Translations under genes and position numbers: made by a program
The notes under the pieces: model-generated
What the model was told of the DNA's origin: nothing
Seen by the model: the letters and a program-made list of their open reading frames with translations, nothing else
The model's database searches: none
Source: SKZT01 sp964478625
GTDB taxonomy: Bacteria > Desulfobacterota > Desulfobacteria > Desulfobacterales > SKZT01
Length of the DNA stretch: 64,000 bases
Reading direction: 5' to 3'
Assembly (NCBI GenBank): GCA_964478625.1
Contig: CAYZJH010000009.1
Coordinates: 1 to 64,000, forward strand
In this document: one piece after another, positions 17,198 to 26,314 of the stretch
How positions within the stretch are numbered: the first letter of the stretch is position 1
Layout of the letters: each line of letters begins with the position of its first letter

Positions 17198-19069
17198 ATG
17201 ACCTTCACCGGCTACTGGGCTGATGATTATGTCAAAAAGAAAAAAGACGTCCATGATGCCATCCGAATGATTAAATCGGGGCAAAGAGTCTTTATCGGAT
17301 CTTACTGCGGAGAGCCCCAGCATTTGGTGAAAGGTTTTGCGGAAGGTTCCGGAAGGCTTTCCGATATTGAAATCATACGGTTGATGTCTTCGGAGACAAC
17401 TTCATTAACGATGATCGCCAACAAGACACTGGATCAACGTTTGAGTATAAGATCCATATATCTCGGGTCGGCCAAATCGGAAAAATTGGCAAAAAACATG
17501 CGGTTTTATACTCCCATGAATCTTTCGGAGGTTCCCAAACTTTTTAAAAAGCGTTTAATTCCCATTAATGTTGCATTAATACAGGTGCGGCCTCCGGATG
17601 ATTTTGGATGGATGAGTCTCGGGGTTTCGGTGGATGTTACCATGGCGGCTGCGCAGTCGGCGGATATTGTCATTGCGCAGGTCAACAGCCGAATGCCCAT
17701 GGTGTTGGGACAGAGTTTCATTCATGTCAATGATGTCGACGCCATTGTCGAATATGATGAAGATCTGCTGACCATATCATCTGTTCCCATTCCCCACAGG
17801 GCCGACATGATCGGAAAGCATATTGCCCGTCTTATCGAGGATGGCGCTACCCTGCAAATCGGCCTTGATGCCGCATCCCAGGCAACGAGTCTGGCACTGT
17901 CCGAAAAAAACGATCTCGGCATCCATTCCCAGTTTCTGACAATGGATATGATGAGGCTATATTCCATGGGGGTTATTAACAATAAAAAGAAAGGATTTAA
18001 TAACGGTAAAATGGTTGCCGGTTGCGCCGTGGGTACCAAAAATCTGTATGAGTTTCTCGATTTGAATCCAGCGGTGGATTTTTATCCTTTTGACTATATC
18101 AATGATATCGATATTATCTCCAGGCATAACAAAATGGTATCCATGAATGTTGCGCAATATATTGATCTGGCCGGTCAGGTGTCATGCGACGCATTGGAAT
18201 ACAATTTATATGCTGGTGTTTCGGGAATACCCGACTTTATCCGGGGATCTAACAGGTCTGAAAACGGAAAATCGATCATCATGATTAACGCAACCGCTAA
18301 AGACAATATGGAAAGCCGGATAGTCCCCATGCTTAACAATACCATCGTCACCATTCCCAGAGAAGATGTCCGCTGGGTAGTCACTGAATTCGGAGTAGCC
18401 AACCTTTACGGAAAAAGTACCCAGGAAAGGGCTTTGGCGATTATCAGCATCGCTCATCCGGACTTTCGGGAAGAACTCCTTTTTGAAGCCAAAAAAATGG
18501 GCATGGTCGGGCCCGACCGAACACTGGGGGAATCTGTCCGGGGAGTTTACCCGGTGAGATTTGAAGAAGTCATCAAAATCGCCGGAGAAAAAATTCTTTT
18601 CAGGCCGGCAAAACCTGTTGATGAAAGACGAATACAAGAACACTTTTACAAGCTTGAAAAAGTTGATGTGGTCTCAAGGTTTTTTCATGAAAAAACCCGG
18701 TTTGTCCGTCAGGAAGTTCAGGGAATGTTTCAAGTCGACTATATCCACAACATGACAATGATTGCTCTGGTGGGCGAATCCGGTTTTGAAAAAGTCGTGG
18801 GGGTTGGTTCATACTATTTTGAATCGGCTGATAATATGGCGGAAGTTGCATTTTCTGTCAGTAAGGAATATCAGGGAAAAGGTCTTGGAAAAATTCTAAT
18901 CCGAAAACTTGCTGAGGCTGCCAGAGAAAACGGTATTTTGGGTCTTTTCGCAGTAACGGTTCCCGGCAATAAGAATATGATCAAATTATTCAGAAAGCTA
19001 CCCTACAAAGTCAGATCTGTTTTGGGTGACGACCTGATGCTCAGCTGCCGTTTTGACGAACCGGTCTGA
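17198..19069 (+). CDS. Acetyl-CoA hydrolase/CoA-transferase fused to a GNAT acetyltransferase
   Basis: The N-terminal 460 residues or so form a family I CoA-transferase/acetyl-CoA hydrolase of the 4-hydroxybutyrate CoA-transferase type (VSGIPDFIRGSNRSENGK, VVTEFGVANLYGKS, IAHPDFREELL). The C-terminal part (about 480-623) is a GNAT domain with the acetyl-CoA pyrophosphate loop KEYQGKGLGKIL and EAARENGI. Total length is 623 residues. Such fusions occur in Desulfobacterota. The transferase half probably moves CoA between acyl groups; the GNAT half may acetylate a protein lysine or small amine, perhaps in feedback on CoA metabolism (inference). It leads a three-gene unit with the epimerase (35 bases) and degenerate crotonase. 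Confidence 0.88.
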   Translation: MTFTGYWADDYVKKKKDVHDAIRMIKSGQRVFIGSYCGEPQHLVKGFAEGSGRLSDIEIIRLMSSETTSLTMIANKTLDQRLSIRSIYLGSAKSEKLAKNMRFYTPMNLSEVPKLFKKRLIPINVALIQVRPPDDFGWMSLGVSVDVTMAAAQSADIVIAQVNSRMPMVLGQSFIHVNDVDAIVEYDEDLLTISSVPIPHRADMIGKHIARLIEDGATLQIGLDAASQATSLALSEKNDLGIHSQFLTMDMMRLYSMGVINNKKKGFNNGKMVAGCAVGTKNLYEFLDLNPAVDFYPFDYINDIDIISRHNKMVSMNVAQYIDLAGQVSCDALEYNLYAGVSGIPDFIRGSNRSENGKSIIMINATAKDNMESRIVPMLNNTIVTIPREDVRWVVTEFGVANLYGKSTQERALAIISIAHPDFREELLFEAKKMGMVGPDRTLGESVRGVYPVRFEEVIKIAGEKILFRPAKPVDERRIQEHFYKLEKVDVVSRFFHEKTRFVRQEVQGMFQVDYIHNMTMIALVGESGFEKVVGVGSYYFESADNMAEVAFSVSKEYQGKGLGKILIRKLAEAARENGILGLFAVTVPGNKNMIKLFRKLPYKVRSVLGDDLMLSCRFDEPV

Positions 19070-19104
19070 AAAAAACAGTCAAAATCCGAGAAAGGGATTA
19101 CTCA

Positions 19105-20088
19105 ATGAAAGTTGTCATCACCGGCGGAGCGGGGTTTATCGGATCTCATCTGGCTTCAGCCTGCCTGGAAAGCGGTATGGAAGTCTCCATTATCGACAAT
19201 CTTTCCACGGGATCCATGGAGAACATTCGCCATCTTCAAGAAGATCCCAATTACAAGAATCAATTAACAGTCACCATTGATACCATTTTAAATCCCCTCA
19301 CCATGGCCGAATTAATCGGCTCTGCAGATCTGGTTTATCATCTTGCCGCAGCAGTGGGTGTGCGCTACATTCTTGAAAATCCCCTGGAATCTATCAGAAC
19401 TAACATCCAGGGGACTGAAATGGTATTGAATCTGTGTTCGCGGTTTAATAAAAAGGTTTTAATTGCATCGTCCTCCGAAGTTTATGGAAAACACCTTCAC
19501 GCACCCTTGGTTGAAACGGACAATATCATCTATGGGCCATCGACCAAATCCAGGTGGAGTTATGCAGCGAGTAAATTAATGGATGAATTTACCGCATTAG
19601 CCTATCACAGCACCAAAGGATTAAGGGTGATCATCACACGATTATTCAATACCGTGGGTCCAAGGCAAACAGGAGCCTATGGAATGGTGATTCCCAGGTT
19701 TGTAGAACAGGCATTAAAAAATTTTCCGGTGACCGTTTACGGGGACGGCTCCCAGACCCGAACATTTACATTTGTGGATGATGTGGTTCGGGCCCTGATG
19801 AAATTGATGAAACACGAAAAAGCAATCGGAGAAATCTTCAATATTGGTGGTACCCGTGAAATCTCAATATACGATTTGGCCCGTAAAATTATCGAAAAAA
19901 CCGATTCCAAATCCATAATTGAAAAAATTCCTTATGAAAAGGCTTTCAAAAAAGATTTTGAAGACATGCAACGCAGGGTTCCCAGCATTGAAAAATTAAG
20001 ATCATTTATCGGGTTTGAACCCAAAACAGATCTCGATATGATCCTCAATGATATTATCAACGATATGAGGGCTCGCCTGAATATATGA
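19105..20088 (+). CDS. NAD-dependent epimerase/dehydratase (extended SDR)
   Basis: A 327-residue extended short-chain dehydrogenase. The NAD-binding motif is TGGAGFIGSHLA at residue 7, the sugar-nucleotide epimerase catalytic pair is in SYAASKLMDEF (Y and K), and the substrate-side motif GDGSQTRTFTFVDDVV is that of UDP-glucose 4-epimerase or UDP-xylose-synthase-like enzymes. Exact substrate is uncertain. Its 3' end overlaps the next gene by four bases (ATGA), so translation is coupled. Placement between two CoA-ester enzymes is unusual for a sugar-nucleotide enzyme. Confidence 0.88.
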   Translation: MKVVITGGAGFIGSHLASACLESGMEVSIIDNLSTGSMENIRHLQEDPNYKNQLTVTIDTILNPLTMAELIGSADLVYHLAAAVGVRYILENPLESIRTNIQGTEMVLNLCSRFNKKVLIASSSEVYGKHLHAPLVETDNIIYGPSTKSRWSYAASKLMDEFTALAYHSTKGLRVIITRLFNTVGPRQTGAYGMVIPRFVEQALKNFPVTVYGDGSQTRTFTFVDDVVRALMKLMKHEKAIGEIFNIGGTREISIYDLARKIIEKTDSKSIIEKIPYEKAFKKDFEDMQRRVPSIEKLRSFIGFEPKTDLDMILNDIINDMRARLNI

Positions 20089-20873
20089 GAAAAAAAACTT
20101 ACGGGGAATCTGCAGATGAACTGTTTGTTGGAAAACAAATCGATTCTTCGGCATTTTTATACTTAAGTGAAAATTTGTTACTCCGAGCCACCGATCTTGA
20201 TCGAAAAGATCGATTACTTGAGTACATGGATCGGGTTTCTGAAGATTCGTCGGTGGAAACTCTTGTGATTGTGGGATCTCCGGAAAAAACCGGGGTCAAG
20301 GAATATTATGAATTTTATTATCGGTTATGCCGTTTGAAATTCGATCGAAATGCCATTTACAGAATGTTCAACGCTGTGGATCAGTTTATTTTAAAAATCG
20401 TGGAATTTCAAAAACCTGTGATTCATGCGGATAGTGGACGGCTTATTCCTCTCTATTTAAATATCAGTCTTGCATGTGATTACAGAATCATTACTGACAA
20501 CGCGGTGTTTCAAAATGCCTATATTGATTTGGGACTTCTCCCTAAAGGCGGAGGTGTCTTTTTTCTGAGCAAGATTTTGGGAAAATCAAAGGCTCTTGAA
20601 TTGCTTATCAATGAAGATGAAATAACGGCAAAGCAGGCATTGGCATTGGGTATTGCAGATCGGATCGTCTCACCGGAACACCTTGAAGCCAAAGCTCTCA
20701 GTGTTTCCAAAAGATTTGCTAAAATTCCCGGCAGAACATTTTCCGGTATCAAAAGATTGTTAAGCTTTTCTGAAAAAGAACTGGCCGAGTTTTTTGAGAA
20801 AGAAAACGCTGAACTGATGCGAATCATTGATTCTCCTGAATTCCGCCGGGATTTGGGTCAATGCCCTGATTAA
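20085..20873 (+). CDS. Crotonase-fold protein lacking both catalytic glutamates
   Basis: The 262-residue protein aligns with enoyl-CoA hydratase over its core: KPVIHADSG, SLACDYRI, DLGLLPKGGG and LGIADRIVSPEHLEA. However, the position of the first catalytic glutamate (in GGGCELA of hydratases) is N126, the second (in QPEI) is Y146, and the oxyanion-hole GGG is replaced by P-L-Y. It is therefore unlikely to hydrate enoyl-CoA and may catalyse another crotonase-type reaction or only bind CoA esters. It is translationally coupled to the epimerase. An N-terminal extension of about 20 residues is not typical of the family. Confidence 0.8.
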   Translation: MRKKTYGESADELFVGKQIDSSAFLYLSENLLLRATDLDRKDRLLEYMDRVSEDSSVETLVIVGSPEKTGVKEYYEFYYRLCRLKFDRNAIYRMFNAVDQFILKIVEFQKPVIHADSGRLIPLYLNISLACDYRIITDNAVFQNAYIDLGLLPKGGGVFFLSKILGKSKALELLINEDEITAKQALALGIADRIVSPEHLEAKALSVSKRFAKIPGRTFSGIKRLLSFSEKELAEFFEKENAELMRIIDSPEFRRDLGQCPD

Positions 20874-20884
20874 TCATTCTTTTG

Positions 20885-22600
20885 TTAGTGTTCCGAGGGT
20901 GAAAAGTCGGGATCTGAATATTTGATCATGCCGATTCCGCCTTGCACATTTTTGGTATTTCTATATCCTTTCTCCCTGAGAAACAATTGTGCTTCATAAG
21001 ACCGGGGACCTGATCCGCAAACCAATGATAATTCCCCTGCTGGAATATCAGACAAACGATTCGGAAGTTCTTCCTGTGGAATATTGACCCAATGGTCACC
21101 ATATTTTTCCACAAAAGGACCGGCCTGCACCCTGCTGCGAACATCCAATACCCTTGCTTTACCTTCTTTGAACAATTTCAAAAAATCCTTTACCGCAATG
21201 GAATCCTGGCGGCCTTCAAGAATGTTTTCCAATGAGTTGGCGGCATTGTTGATAATATCCAAAGAAGCAGCAAAAGCCGGAGTATGGCCGACCTCCAGAT
21301 TGGACAAAACCGAAAGGTCCGGTTTATTGTAGAGCAAAGCACCTATGGCATCCGCACGGGCCTTGACGGCATCTCCCTTGCTTCCCATGATTTCTGTTCC
21401 GAGAATTTTTCGACTGTTTCTGTCGGCAATCAGTTTCATCCACATCAATTCCTGAGTCGGGTAAAAATGAGCCCTGTCCGATTGCACCACAACTGTAGAT
21501 ACCGGGTCAAAACCTGCAATTTCAGACTGTTTTACCGTCAAACCGACCCTGGCAACCGCCATATCAAAAATTTTGAGACAACCTGATGCCACAGTTCCCG
21601 GAAATCGATCATGACCTCCGGCGATATTGGTACCAATAATCCTTCCGTGAAGATTCGCAAGGGAACCCATAGGCAAATGAATTTTCCGGCCGCTGACCAC
21701 ATGAGTCATTTCCACACAGTCACCTCCTGCGTAAATATCAGGATCAGAGGTCTGAAAGTAATCATCAACAGCAATGGCTCCGGTTTCTCCGATCGTAAGA
21801 CCCGCAGTATGTGCAAGCGAAATGTTGGGCAGGGTTCCGGCGGCAATAATCACCATTTGGCAAGAAATTCGATGATTTTGGGTCTCAACAGCCTCCACGC
21901 CGTTTTCATGATCCCCCACAATCCGTTTTACGCTTTCGGATAAAATAACCTTGACATCTTTTTCCTGAAGGTGATTCTGAATCAAAAGGGCCATGTCTTC
22001 ACCAAAAGATGATGACAATAGCTGATCTTTTATTTCAATTACAGTAGTTTCAACACCCCAAAGATCGGTTAGCGCCTCAGCCATTTCAATACCTTTGCCA
22101 CCGCCACCGATAACAACAGCACTTTCCACCATTCCCTTTGAAATAGTTTCTTTGATTTTTTTTGCATGATGAAGAGTTGCGACCGGAAAAACACCGGGTA
22201 ACTCCACACCAGGCACCTCAGGAATTTTTGGAACAGACCCGGTGGCCAATACGAGTTTGTCGTATGCCAGTGTTTCTTCTTTTGACCTCGTCATATCTCT
22301 GACCACTATCTTTTTTTCAGCTCGATTTATTGATAGAGCTTCAACCTCCGGTCTCACTTCAACGCCTTTGACATTTTGAAAATAAGCACAGTCCCGTATC
22401 ACATGGGCAAAAGTAGACTGGAGTCCTTCCAGGTCCGCAACATCGCCCCCCACGAAATATGGAATGCCGCACCCCGCATAAGATATGAAACGATCACGAT
22501 CAATCATGACAATGCGAGCAGACGGATTAATTCGTTTAATTCGGCATGCAGCTTTGGAACCTGCCGCTATTGCGCCCACAATGATAACCTGTTGTGTCAT
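20885..22600 (-). CDS. CoA-disulfide reductase / NAD(P)H oxidoreductase with rhodanese domain
   Basis: A 571-residue FAD flavoprotein of the pyridine-nucleotide-disulfide class. It has an N-terminal FAD site (VGAIAAGSKAA), the single active-site cysteine C44 in YAGCGIPYFVGG typical of CoADR and NADH oxidase/polysulfide reductases, an NAD site (VVIGGGGKGIEMAEAL), the IYAGGDCVE motif, a dimerisation domain, and a C-terminal rhodanese (about 470-571) with its own cysteine in VCGSGPRSYEA. Related Npsr enzymes reduce polysulfide or CoA-persulfide, fitting a sulfur-metabolising anaerobe. AAGGAG before ATG 22600 fixes the start; an upstream in-frame ATG has none. Confidence 0.9.
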   Translation of the reverse strand: MTQQVIIVGAIAAGSKAACRIKRINPSARIVMIDRDRFISYAGCGIPYFVGGDVADLEGLQSTFAHVIRDCAYFQNVKGVEVRPEVEALSINRAEKKIVVRDMTRSKEETLAYDKLVLATGSVPKIPEVPGVELPGVFPVATLHHAKKIKETISKGMVESAVVIGGGGKGIEMAEALTDLWGVETTVIEIKDQLLSSSFGEDMALLIQNHLQEKDVKVILSESVKRIVGDHENGVEAVETQNHRISCQMVIIAAGTLPNISLAHTAGLTIGETGAIAVDDYFQTSDPDIYAGGDCVEMTHVVSGRKIHLPMGSLANLHGRIIGTNIAGGHDRFPGTVASGCLKIFDMAVARVGLTVKQSEIAGFDPVSTVVVQSDRAHFYPTQELMWMKLIADRNSRKILGTEIMGSKGDAVKARADAIGALLYNKPDLSVLSNLEVGHTPAFAASLDIINNAANSLENILEGRQDSIAVKDFLKLFKEGKARVLDVRSRVQAGPFVEKYGDHWVNIPQEELPNRLSDIPAGELSLVCGSGPRSYEAQLFLREKGYRNTKNVQGGIGMIKYSDPDFSPSEH

Positions 22601-22760
22601 TAAATTAACTCCTTCTTCTTTATGAAAAGGTTTCAAATGTCACTGCCCGGTGAAATGACTCATTTCTTTTGCCTTTCAATCCGTGGATATCGAACAGCAA
22701 AATTGTTGACAATCGGTTTTTGCCAGTTCACGGTTTGTTGATGCAGTTTTCAGATGAAAG

Positions 22761-23483
22761 CTAATCGTGGTCAAAAACATATCCGACAGATCTTAAGCTT
22801 TTAAAATAAATCGGTTCTTTGGGATTCGGCTCGAAATATTTTCTAAAGCGAACGATAAAATTGTCCACGGTCCTTGTGCTGGTATTTCGGGCATAACCCC
22901 AAACATTCTCCAAAATTTCAGCCCTGGAAAGCACATCCCCCCGATTGCTGATAAATAGTTTCAGCAACTTGAGTTCAAGCTCAGTCAGGTGAATTTCATT
23001 TCCACCACACACCGCGGTGAGTGTATTGAAATAAATTTCATTTTCACCAAACACATATTTTTCTTTTGAAAACTCGGTTTCTTTATTCGTCTTTGACCAG
23101 GCACCTCTCAGAAGCAACCTTTCTACCCTAAGGATAAACTCTTCCAGATTAAAAGGCTTTGTCATATAATCATCAACCCCGAAATATAGTCCCTGAACTT
23201 TGTCATCAGAGGCATTTTTGGCTGATAAAATCAGGATAGGAAGGCGTTCGTTTTCTTCGCGTATTTTTTTCAACACCGAAAGCCCGTCCATACCAGGCAG
23301 CATTACATCCAAAACCACCAAATCCGGTTGAACGCTCTTGTATAAGGATAACCCTGACATACCGTCGGATGCTAAATCGACCTCATAGCCTTGGAGCAAA
23401 AGATTTAATTTTAGTCCTTCGGCAATGTGAGTTTCATCTTCTATAATCAGAATGCGTTTTTGATCGTTTGCCGTCATTTCCAT
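22761..23483 (-). CDS. OmpR/PhoB-family response regulator
   Basis: A 240-residue regulator with an N-terminal receiver (acidic pocket IIEDE, acceptor D59 in VVLDVMLPGMDG, LSAKN, conserved lysine in DDYMTKPF) and a C-terminal winged helix DNA-binding domain (LTELELKLLKLFISNRG, WGYARNTSTRTVDNFIVRFRKY). It overlaps the end of its cognate sensor kinase gene by 10 bases, so the pair is co-translated. The last gene of the unit, it is followed by about 160 bases before the CoA-disulfide reductase start. Target genes are unknown. Confidence 0.93.
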   Translation of the reverse strand: MEMTANDQKRILIIEDETHIAEGLKLNLLLQGYEVDLASDGMSGLSLYKSVQPDLVVLDVMLPGMDGLSVLKKIREENERLPILILSAKNASDDKVQGLYFGVDDYMTKPFNLEEFILRVERLLLRGAWSKTNKETEFSKEKYVFGENEIYFNTLTAVCGGNEIHLTELELKLLKLFISNRGDVLSRAEILENVWGYARNTSTRTVDNFIVRFRKYFEPNPKEPIYFKSLRSVGYVFDHD

Positions 23484-24439
23484 TCCTTTTGCGGAAAAGG
23501 AAGCATGAGTGTAAAAACAGACCCTTTTCCGACACCCGGGCTTTCGGCAAAAATTTTGCCATTGTGAATACGCGCCACATGATGCGCAAGGTATAGCCCC
23601 AACCCGCTGCCTTTGGCCGTCATGTCTTCAGAGTTGCCAACCTGATAAAATTTTCGGAATATCTTTTTCAGTTCGGTTTTTGCCAAACCTATCCCATTGT
23701 CTTCAAAACGAATCTTGAGTTTTTTCCGAACCCTTTCAAAATAAATATTGACCTCGGGCACTGAGGATTTGTTGTATTTAACGGCGTTGGCCAATAAATT
23801 GATCAGGAGCATTTCAAACAAAGAGTGATTGACCCGAAATGGGTATTCGCTATCTTTTCCCTCATCAATATGAATACGGCAATTGGGAAAAAGATACTTA
23901 TTATCAACACAAAACCGCTTAATCAAAATCGAAAGGTCGGAATCGACAAATTCACTTTTGTAACTCTTACTTTCCAGTTTGGCAATATTTAAAATACGAT
24001 TGATATTTTCCGAAAGGCGTTGAGTATCCTGAAGCATGTATTGGATATATTTTTGGCGGTCTTTCATGGAAAGGTCATGCTTTAGAAATGTTTCCAGATA
24101 AAGTTTAAGGGAGGTCACCGGAGTTCTGAGTTCATGAGTAAAATTATTGATAAAATTTTGCTGAAGTCTGAATAATTGGACCACCTTTTGGCTATAGACA
24201 AATATGATAAAAATTCCTGCCAGGATCAATCCCACCAAAACAGAGAGAACCAGGATTACCACCCATGTTTCATAAGTCAGAACTTTTTCAGTATCCAGGT
24301 TGAACTTGCTCACAATGGTCTTAAGCCCTTTACTCACCTCAATATACCAATATATATAAAGAAATAAGGAAAGGCCCAGAGCCAGAATAGAAAAAATAAA
24401 AACAAAGATAGGATGAAAATACCAGCGAAATCTGTTCAT
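23474..24439 (-). CDS. Two-component sensor histidine kinase
   Basis: A 321-residue membrane kinase with two transmembrane segments (about 10-30 and 58-82) enclosing a very short periplasmic loop of about 27 residues. A HisKA domain with NFTHELRTPV (His near 104) and an HATPase domain with NLLANAVKYN, DNGIGLAK and GSGLGLYLAHHV follow. The small loop suggests sensing in the membrane or by a partner rather than of a soluble ligand. The frame is open to 24517, but ATG 24439 immediately precedes the first membrane helix and is the more plausible start; no strong binding site decides it. It is paired with the response regulator downstream. Confidence 0.9.
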   Translation of the reverse strand: MNRFRWYFHPIFVFIFSILALGLSLFLYIYWYIEVSKGLKTIVSKFNLDTEKVLTYETWVVILVLSVLVGLILAGIFIIFVYSQKVVQLFRLQQNFINNFTHELRTPVTSLKLYLETFLKHDLSMKDRQKYIQYMLQDTQRLSENINRILNIAKLESKSYKSEFVDSDLSILIKRFCVDNKYLFPNCRIHIDEGKDSEYPFRVNHSLFEMLLINLLANAVKYNKSSVPEVNIYFERVRKKLKIRFEDNGIGLAKTELKKIFRKFYQVGNSEDMTAKGSGLGLYLAHHVARIHNGKIFAESPGVGKGSVFTLMLPFPQKEWK

Positions 24440-24857
24440 AAAACAGGTATAAATAATAATGTTTATAGTTTCAAACCGAATATCAGGAAATATAACAGAT
24501 ATGAGATCTTCAGACAAGACAGTCCGGGGTTTTTAAAAATTACCGTATTGTAAAAATATGCAACAGACAATCAAAGGCGGTTCAGCCATTCGATTTTGAA
24601 TCCTTCATGTTGCTGCTTGACTTTTAGAATTCTTTTGTGTTAGCACTCAATCAGTGAAACTAAACTCATCAGACGATAAGTTCGAGGCGTCGCTACAACT
24701 TTTTTGGAATAACAATTCAATAAATCCAATATTTCTGAACGCACTGCATTCGACCGAAAACCAATTTTGGAGGATTTTTCCTGAACCTCTGGAAGTGCCA
24801 AAAGGCCTTTGCCAGTTCAGTTGTCAACCATTAACTGCAAACGGAAGGAGAAATGAG
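24440..24857. other. Intergenic region between the sensor kinase and dodecin
   Basis: The region is AT-rich. The dodecin reading frame is open back to 24654, but that part has no start signal or resemblance to the family and is taken as leader. TTGACT at 24617 followed by TTAGCACTC (24640-24648) resembles a promoter and a half CIRCE element, but the second CIRCE arm is absent. Confidence 0.35.
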
Positions 24858-25067
24858 ATGTCAGAAAGCGTTTACAAACTTATCGAAGTTGTTGGTACCA
24901 GTTCCAAATCATGGGAAGATGCTGCGGCCAAAGCCGTTGAAGCTGCAAGCAAATCTTTAAGAGACCTGAGAGTCGCTGAGGTCACTAAGCTGGATATGAA
25001 AGTTGAAGACGGAAAAATTAAATCTTTCCGTGCAAGGGTTAATTTATCTTTCAAACTCGAATCATAA
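24858..25067 (+). CDS. Dodecin (flavin-binding)
   Basis: A 69-residue protein that assembles as a hollow dodecamer storing flavins such as FMN or riboflavin. The family pattern is complete: VYKLIEVVGTSSKSWEDA with the tryptophan that stacks on the isoalloxazine ring, KAVEAASKSLRDLRVAEV, and a final beta strand RARVNLSFKLE. AAGGAG at 24845-24850 sets the start at ATG 24858. A strong terminator follows about 100 bases downstream, so it is monocistronic. Confidence 0.95.
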   Translation: MSESVYKLIEVVGTSSKSWEDAAAKAVEAASKSLRDLRVAEVTKLDMKVEDGKIKSFRARVNLSFKLES

Positions 25068-25168
25068 TGTTTAACCATTTGTAAGGTTTAAAATGAAGTT
25101 ACCGTTGATTCATTTTAACTGTTGAAACCGATTTTCTAAACCAGATCCATTGAGACAGATATTCAAAG

Positions 25169-25207
25169 AAGGCAGGGATGCTGTTAAAGACCCTGCCTTA
25201 ACTTTTT
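25169..25207 (+). terminator. Rho-independent terminator after dodecin
   Basis: A 9-bp perfect stem (AAGGCAGGG at 25169-25177 and CCCTGCCTT at 25191-25199) with a 13-base loop is followed by AACTTTTT. It closes the dodecin transcript and separates it from the EamA gene. Confidence 0.85.
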
Positions 25208-25268
25208 ATACAACAAGAGGTTTGGTGGTGTTAAAAAGAATCAAACCAGCCGGAGTCTTTTAATAAGA

Positions 25269-26153
25269 TTGGGTTTTCATCCTGCCATTGCTTTAACAAG
25301 TGGTGTTTTGGCCATATCCACCGGTGCCGTTTTTGCGAAAATGGCCGATGCTCCATCCCTGGTTATCGCTGCTTATCGCGTTGGTATAGCATCTTTAATT
25401 CTAGTACCTTTTGCATGGTGGAAAGCAAAAGATGAACTAAGATGTTTGCCATTTGAAAAGATCCCCCTGGGGTTTGGGGCGGGATTTTTTCTTGCTCTTC
25501 ATTTTGCTTTCTGGATTTCCTCCCTCAATTACACATCCGTAGCCAATAGTGTTGTTCTCGTAAATACCAGTCCCCTTTGGGTAGGGGTGTTAACCCCATT
25601 GATAACCAAAGAAAAAATCAGGACCACCGCAGCCATGAGTATTTTAATATGCACCCTGGGAGGAGTTATCATCGGAGCCGAAAATTTCGCTTTAGGTTCC
25701 GAGGCGATCTTCGGGGATTTTATGGCATTGATGGGTGGAATCTGTGCGGCATGCTACCTGCTCTTTGGAAGAAACCTTCGCAAGACCCTTTCTTTGATTG
25801 CCTATATTTCGGTTTGCTATGGAACTGCTTCGGTTATTCTATGGGCTATGGTTTTTGGATTAGGGCTGAAATTCCATGGTTTTTCAGGGCAAACCGTCAC
25901 CGCTTTTTGGGCCATGGCTCTGATTCCTCAGTTAATCGGGCATTCCTGCTATAATTGGGCGCTGAGATGGTTCAGCGCAACCACAATAGCCGTCAGCCTT
26001 TTAGGAGAACCAATCGGTGCCACCATTTTGGCCTATATCATCTACAACGAAGAACTTACCTGGTTGAAATTGATTGGAGGAATTATGATATTGTCGGCAA
26101 TTTTTATTGCCGCTTACAATGAAAAAACAACAAAACCTTCCAATTCAAATTGA
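25269..26153 (+). CDS. EamA/DMT-family permease
   Basis: A 294-residue inner-membrane protein with about ten hydrophobic segments in two EamA repeats (GVLAISTGAVFAKMADAP at the start; MALMGGICAACYLLFGRNLR opens the second; LLGEPIGATILAYIIYNEEL near the end). The substrate is unknown. The best in-frame start is TTG 25269, with GGAG 13 bases upstream; no ATG occurs before the first membrane helix, so the exact start is uncertain. It is transcribed toward, but apparently separately from, the Mrp operon, which has its own promoter. Confidence 0.85.
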   Translation: MGFHPAIALTSGVLAISTGAVFAKMADAPSLVIAAYRVGIASLILVPFAWWKAKDELRCLPFEKIPLGFGAGFFLALHFAFWISSLNYTSVANSVVLVNTSPLWVGVLTPLITKEKIRTTAAMSILICTLGGVIIGAENFALGSEAIFGDFMALMGGICAACYLLFGRNLRKTLSLIAYISVCYGTASVILWAMVFGLGLKFHGFSGQTVTAFWAMALIPQLIGHSCYNWALRWFSATTIAVSLLGEPIGATILAYIIYNEELTWLKLIGGIMILSAIFIAAYNEKTTKPSNSN

Positions 26154-26227
26154 TCAGCTTAGCCATCCCATAATCATATCGTTTTTGTTGTTGTTTAATC
26201 TTTAAGATATTTTTCACAGTTGAATGA

Positions 26228-26256
26228 TTGAAATTCTGATATTCTTTTGTTATACT
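26228..26256 (+). promoter_or_regulatory. Sigma70-type promoter of the mrp operon
   Basis: TTGAAA (26228-26233) and TATACT (26251-26256) are separated by exactly 17 bases. Transcription would begin near 26263, about 50 bases before the first mrp start codon. It is one of the best promoter matches in the window. Confidence 0.65.
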
Positions 26257-26314
26257 CAATTCGTTTTAAAAATTATGACTAACTCTTCTTAATTTTGCAA
26301 TAATTGAACATCAG

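Noticed and set aside
24640..24665. CIRCE-like heat-shock operator (TTAGCACTC) upstream of dodecin
   Set aside because: Only one arm matches; the complementary GAGTGCTAA arm at the right spacing is absent, and dodecin is not a usual HrcA target.
24654..24857. Longer N-terminus for dodecin
   Set aside because: The extension has no dodecin similarity, and a strong AAGGAG directly precedes ATG 24858.
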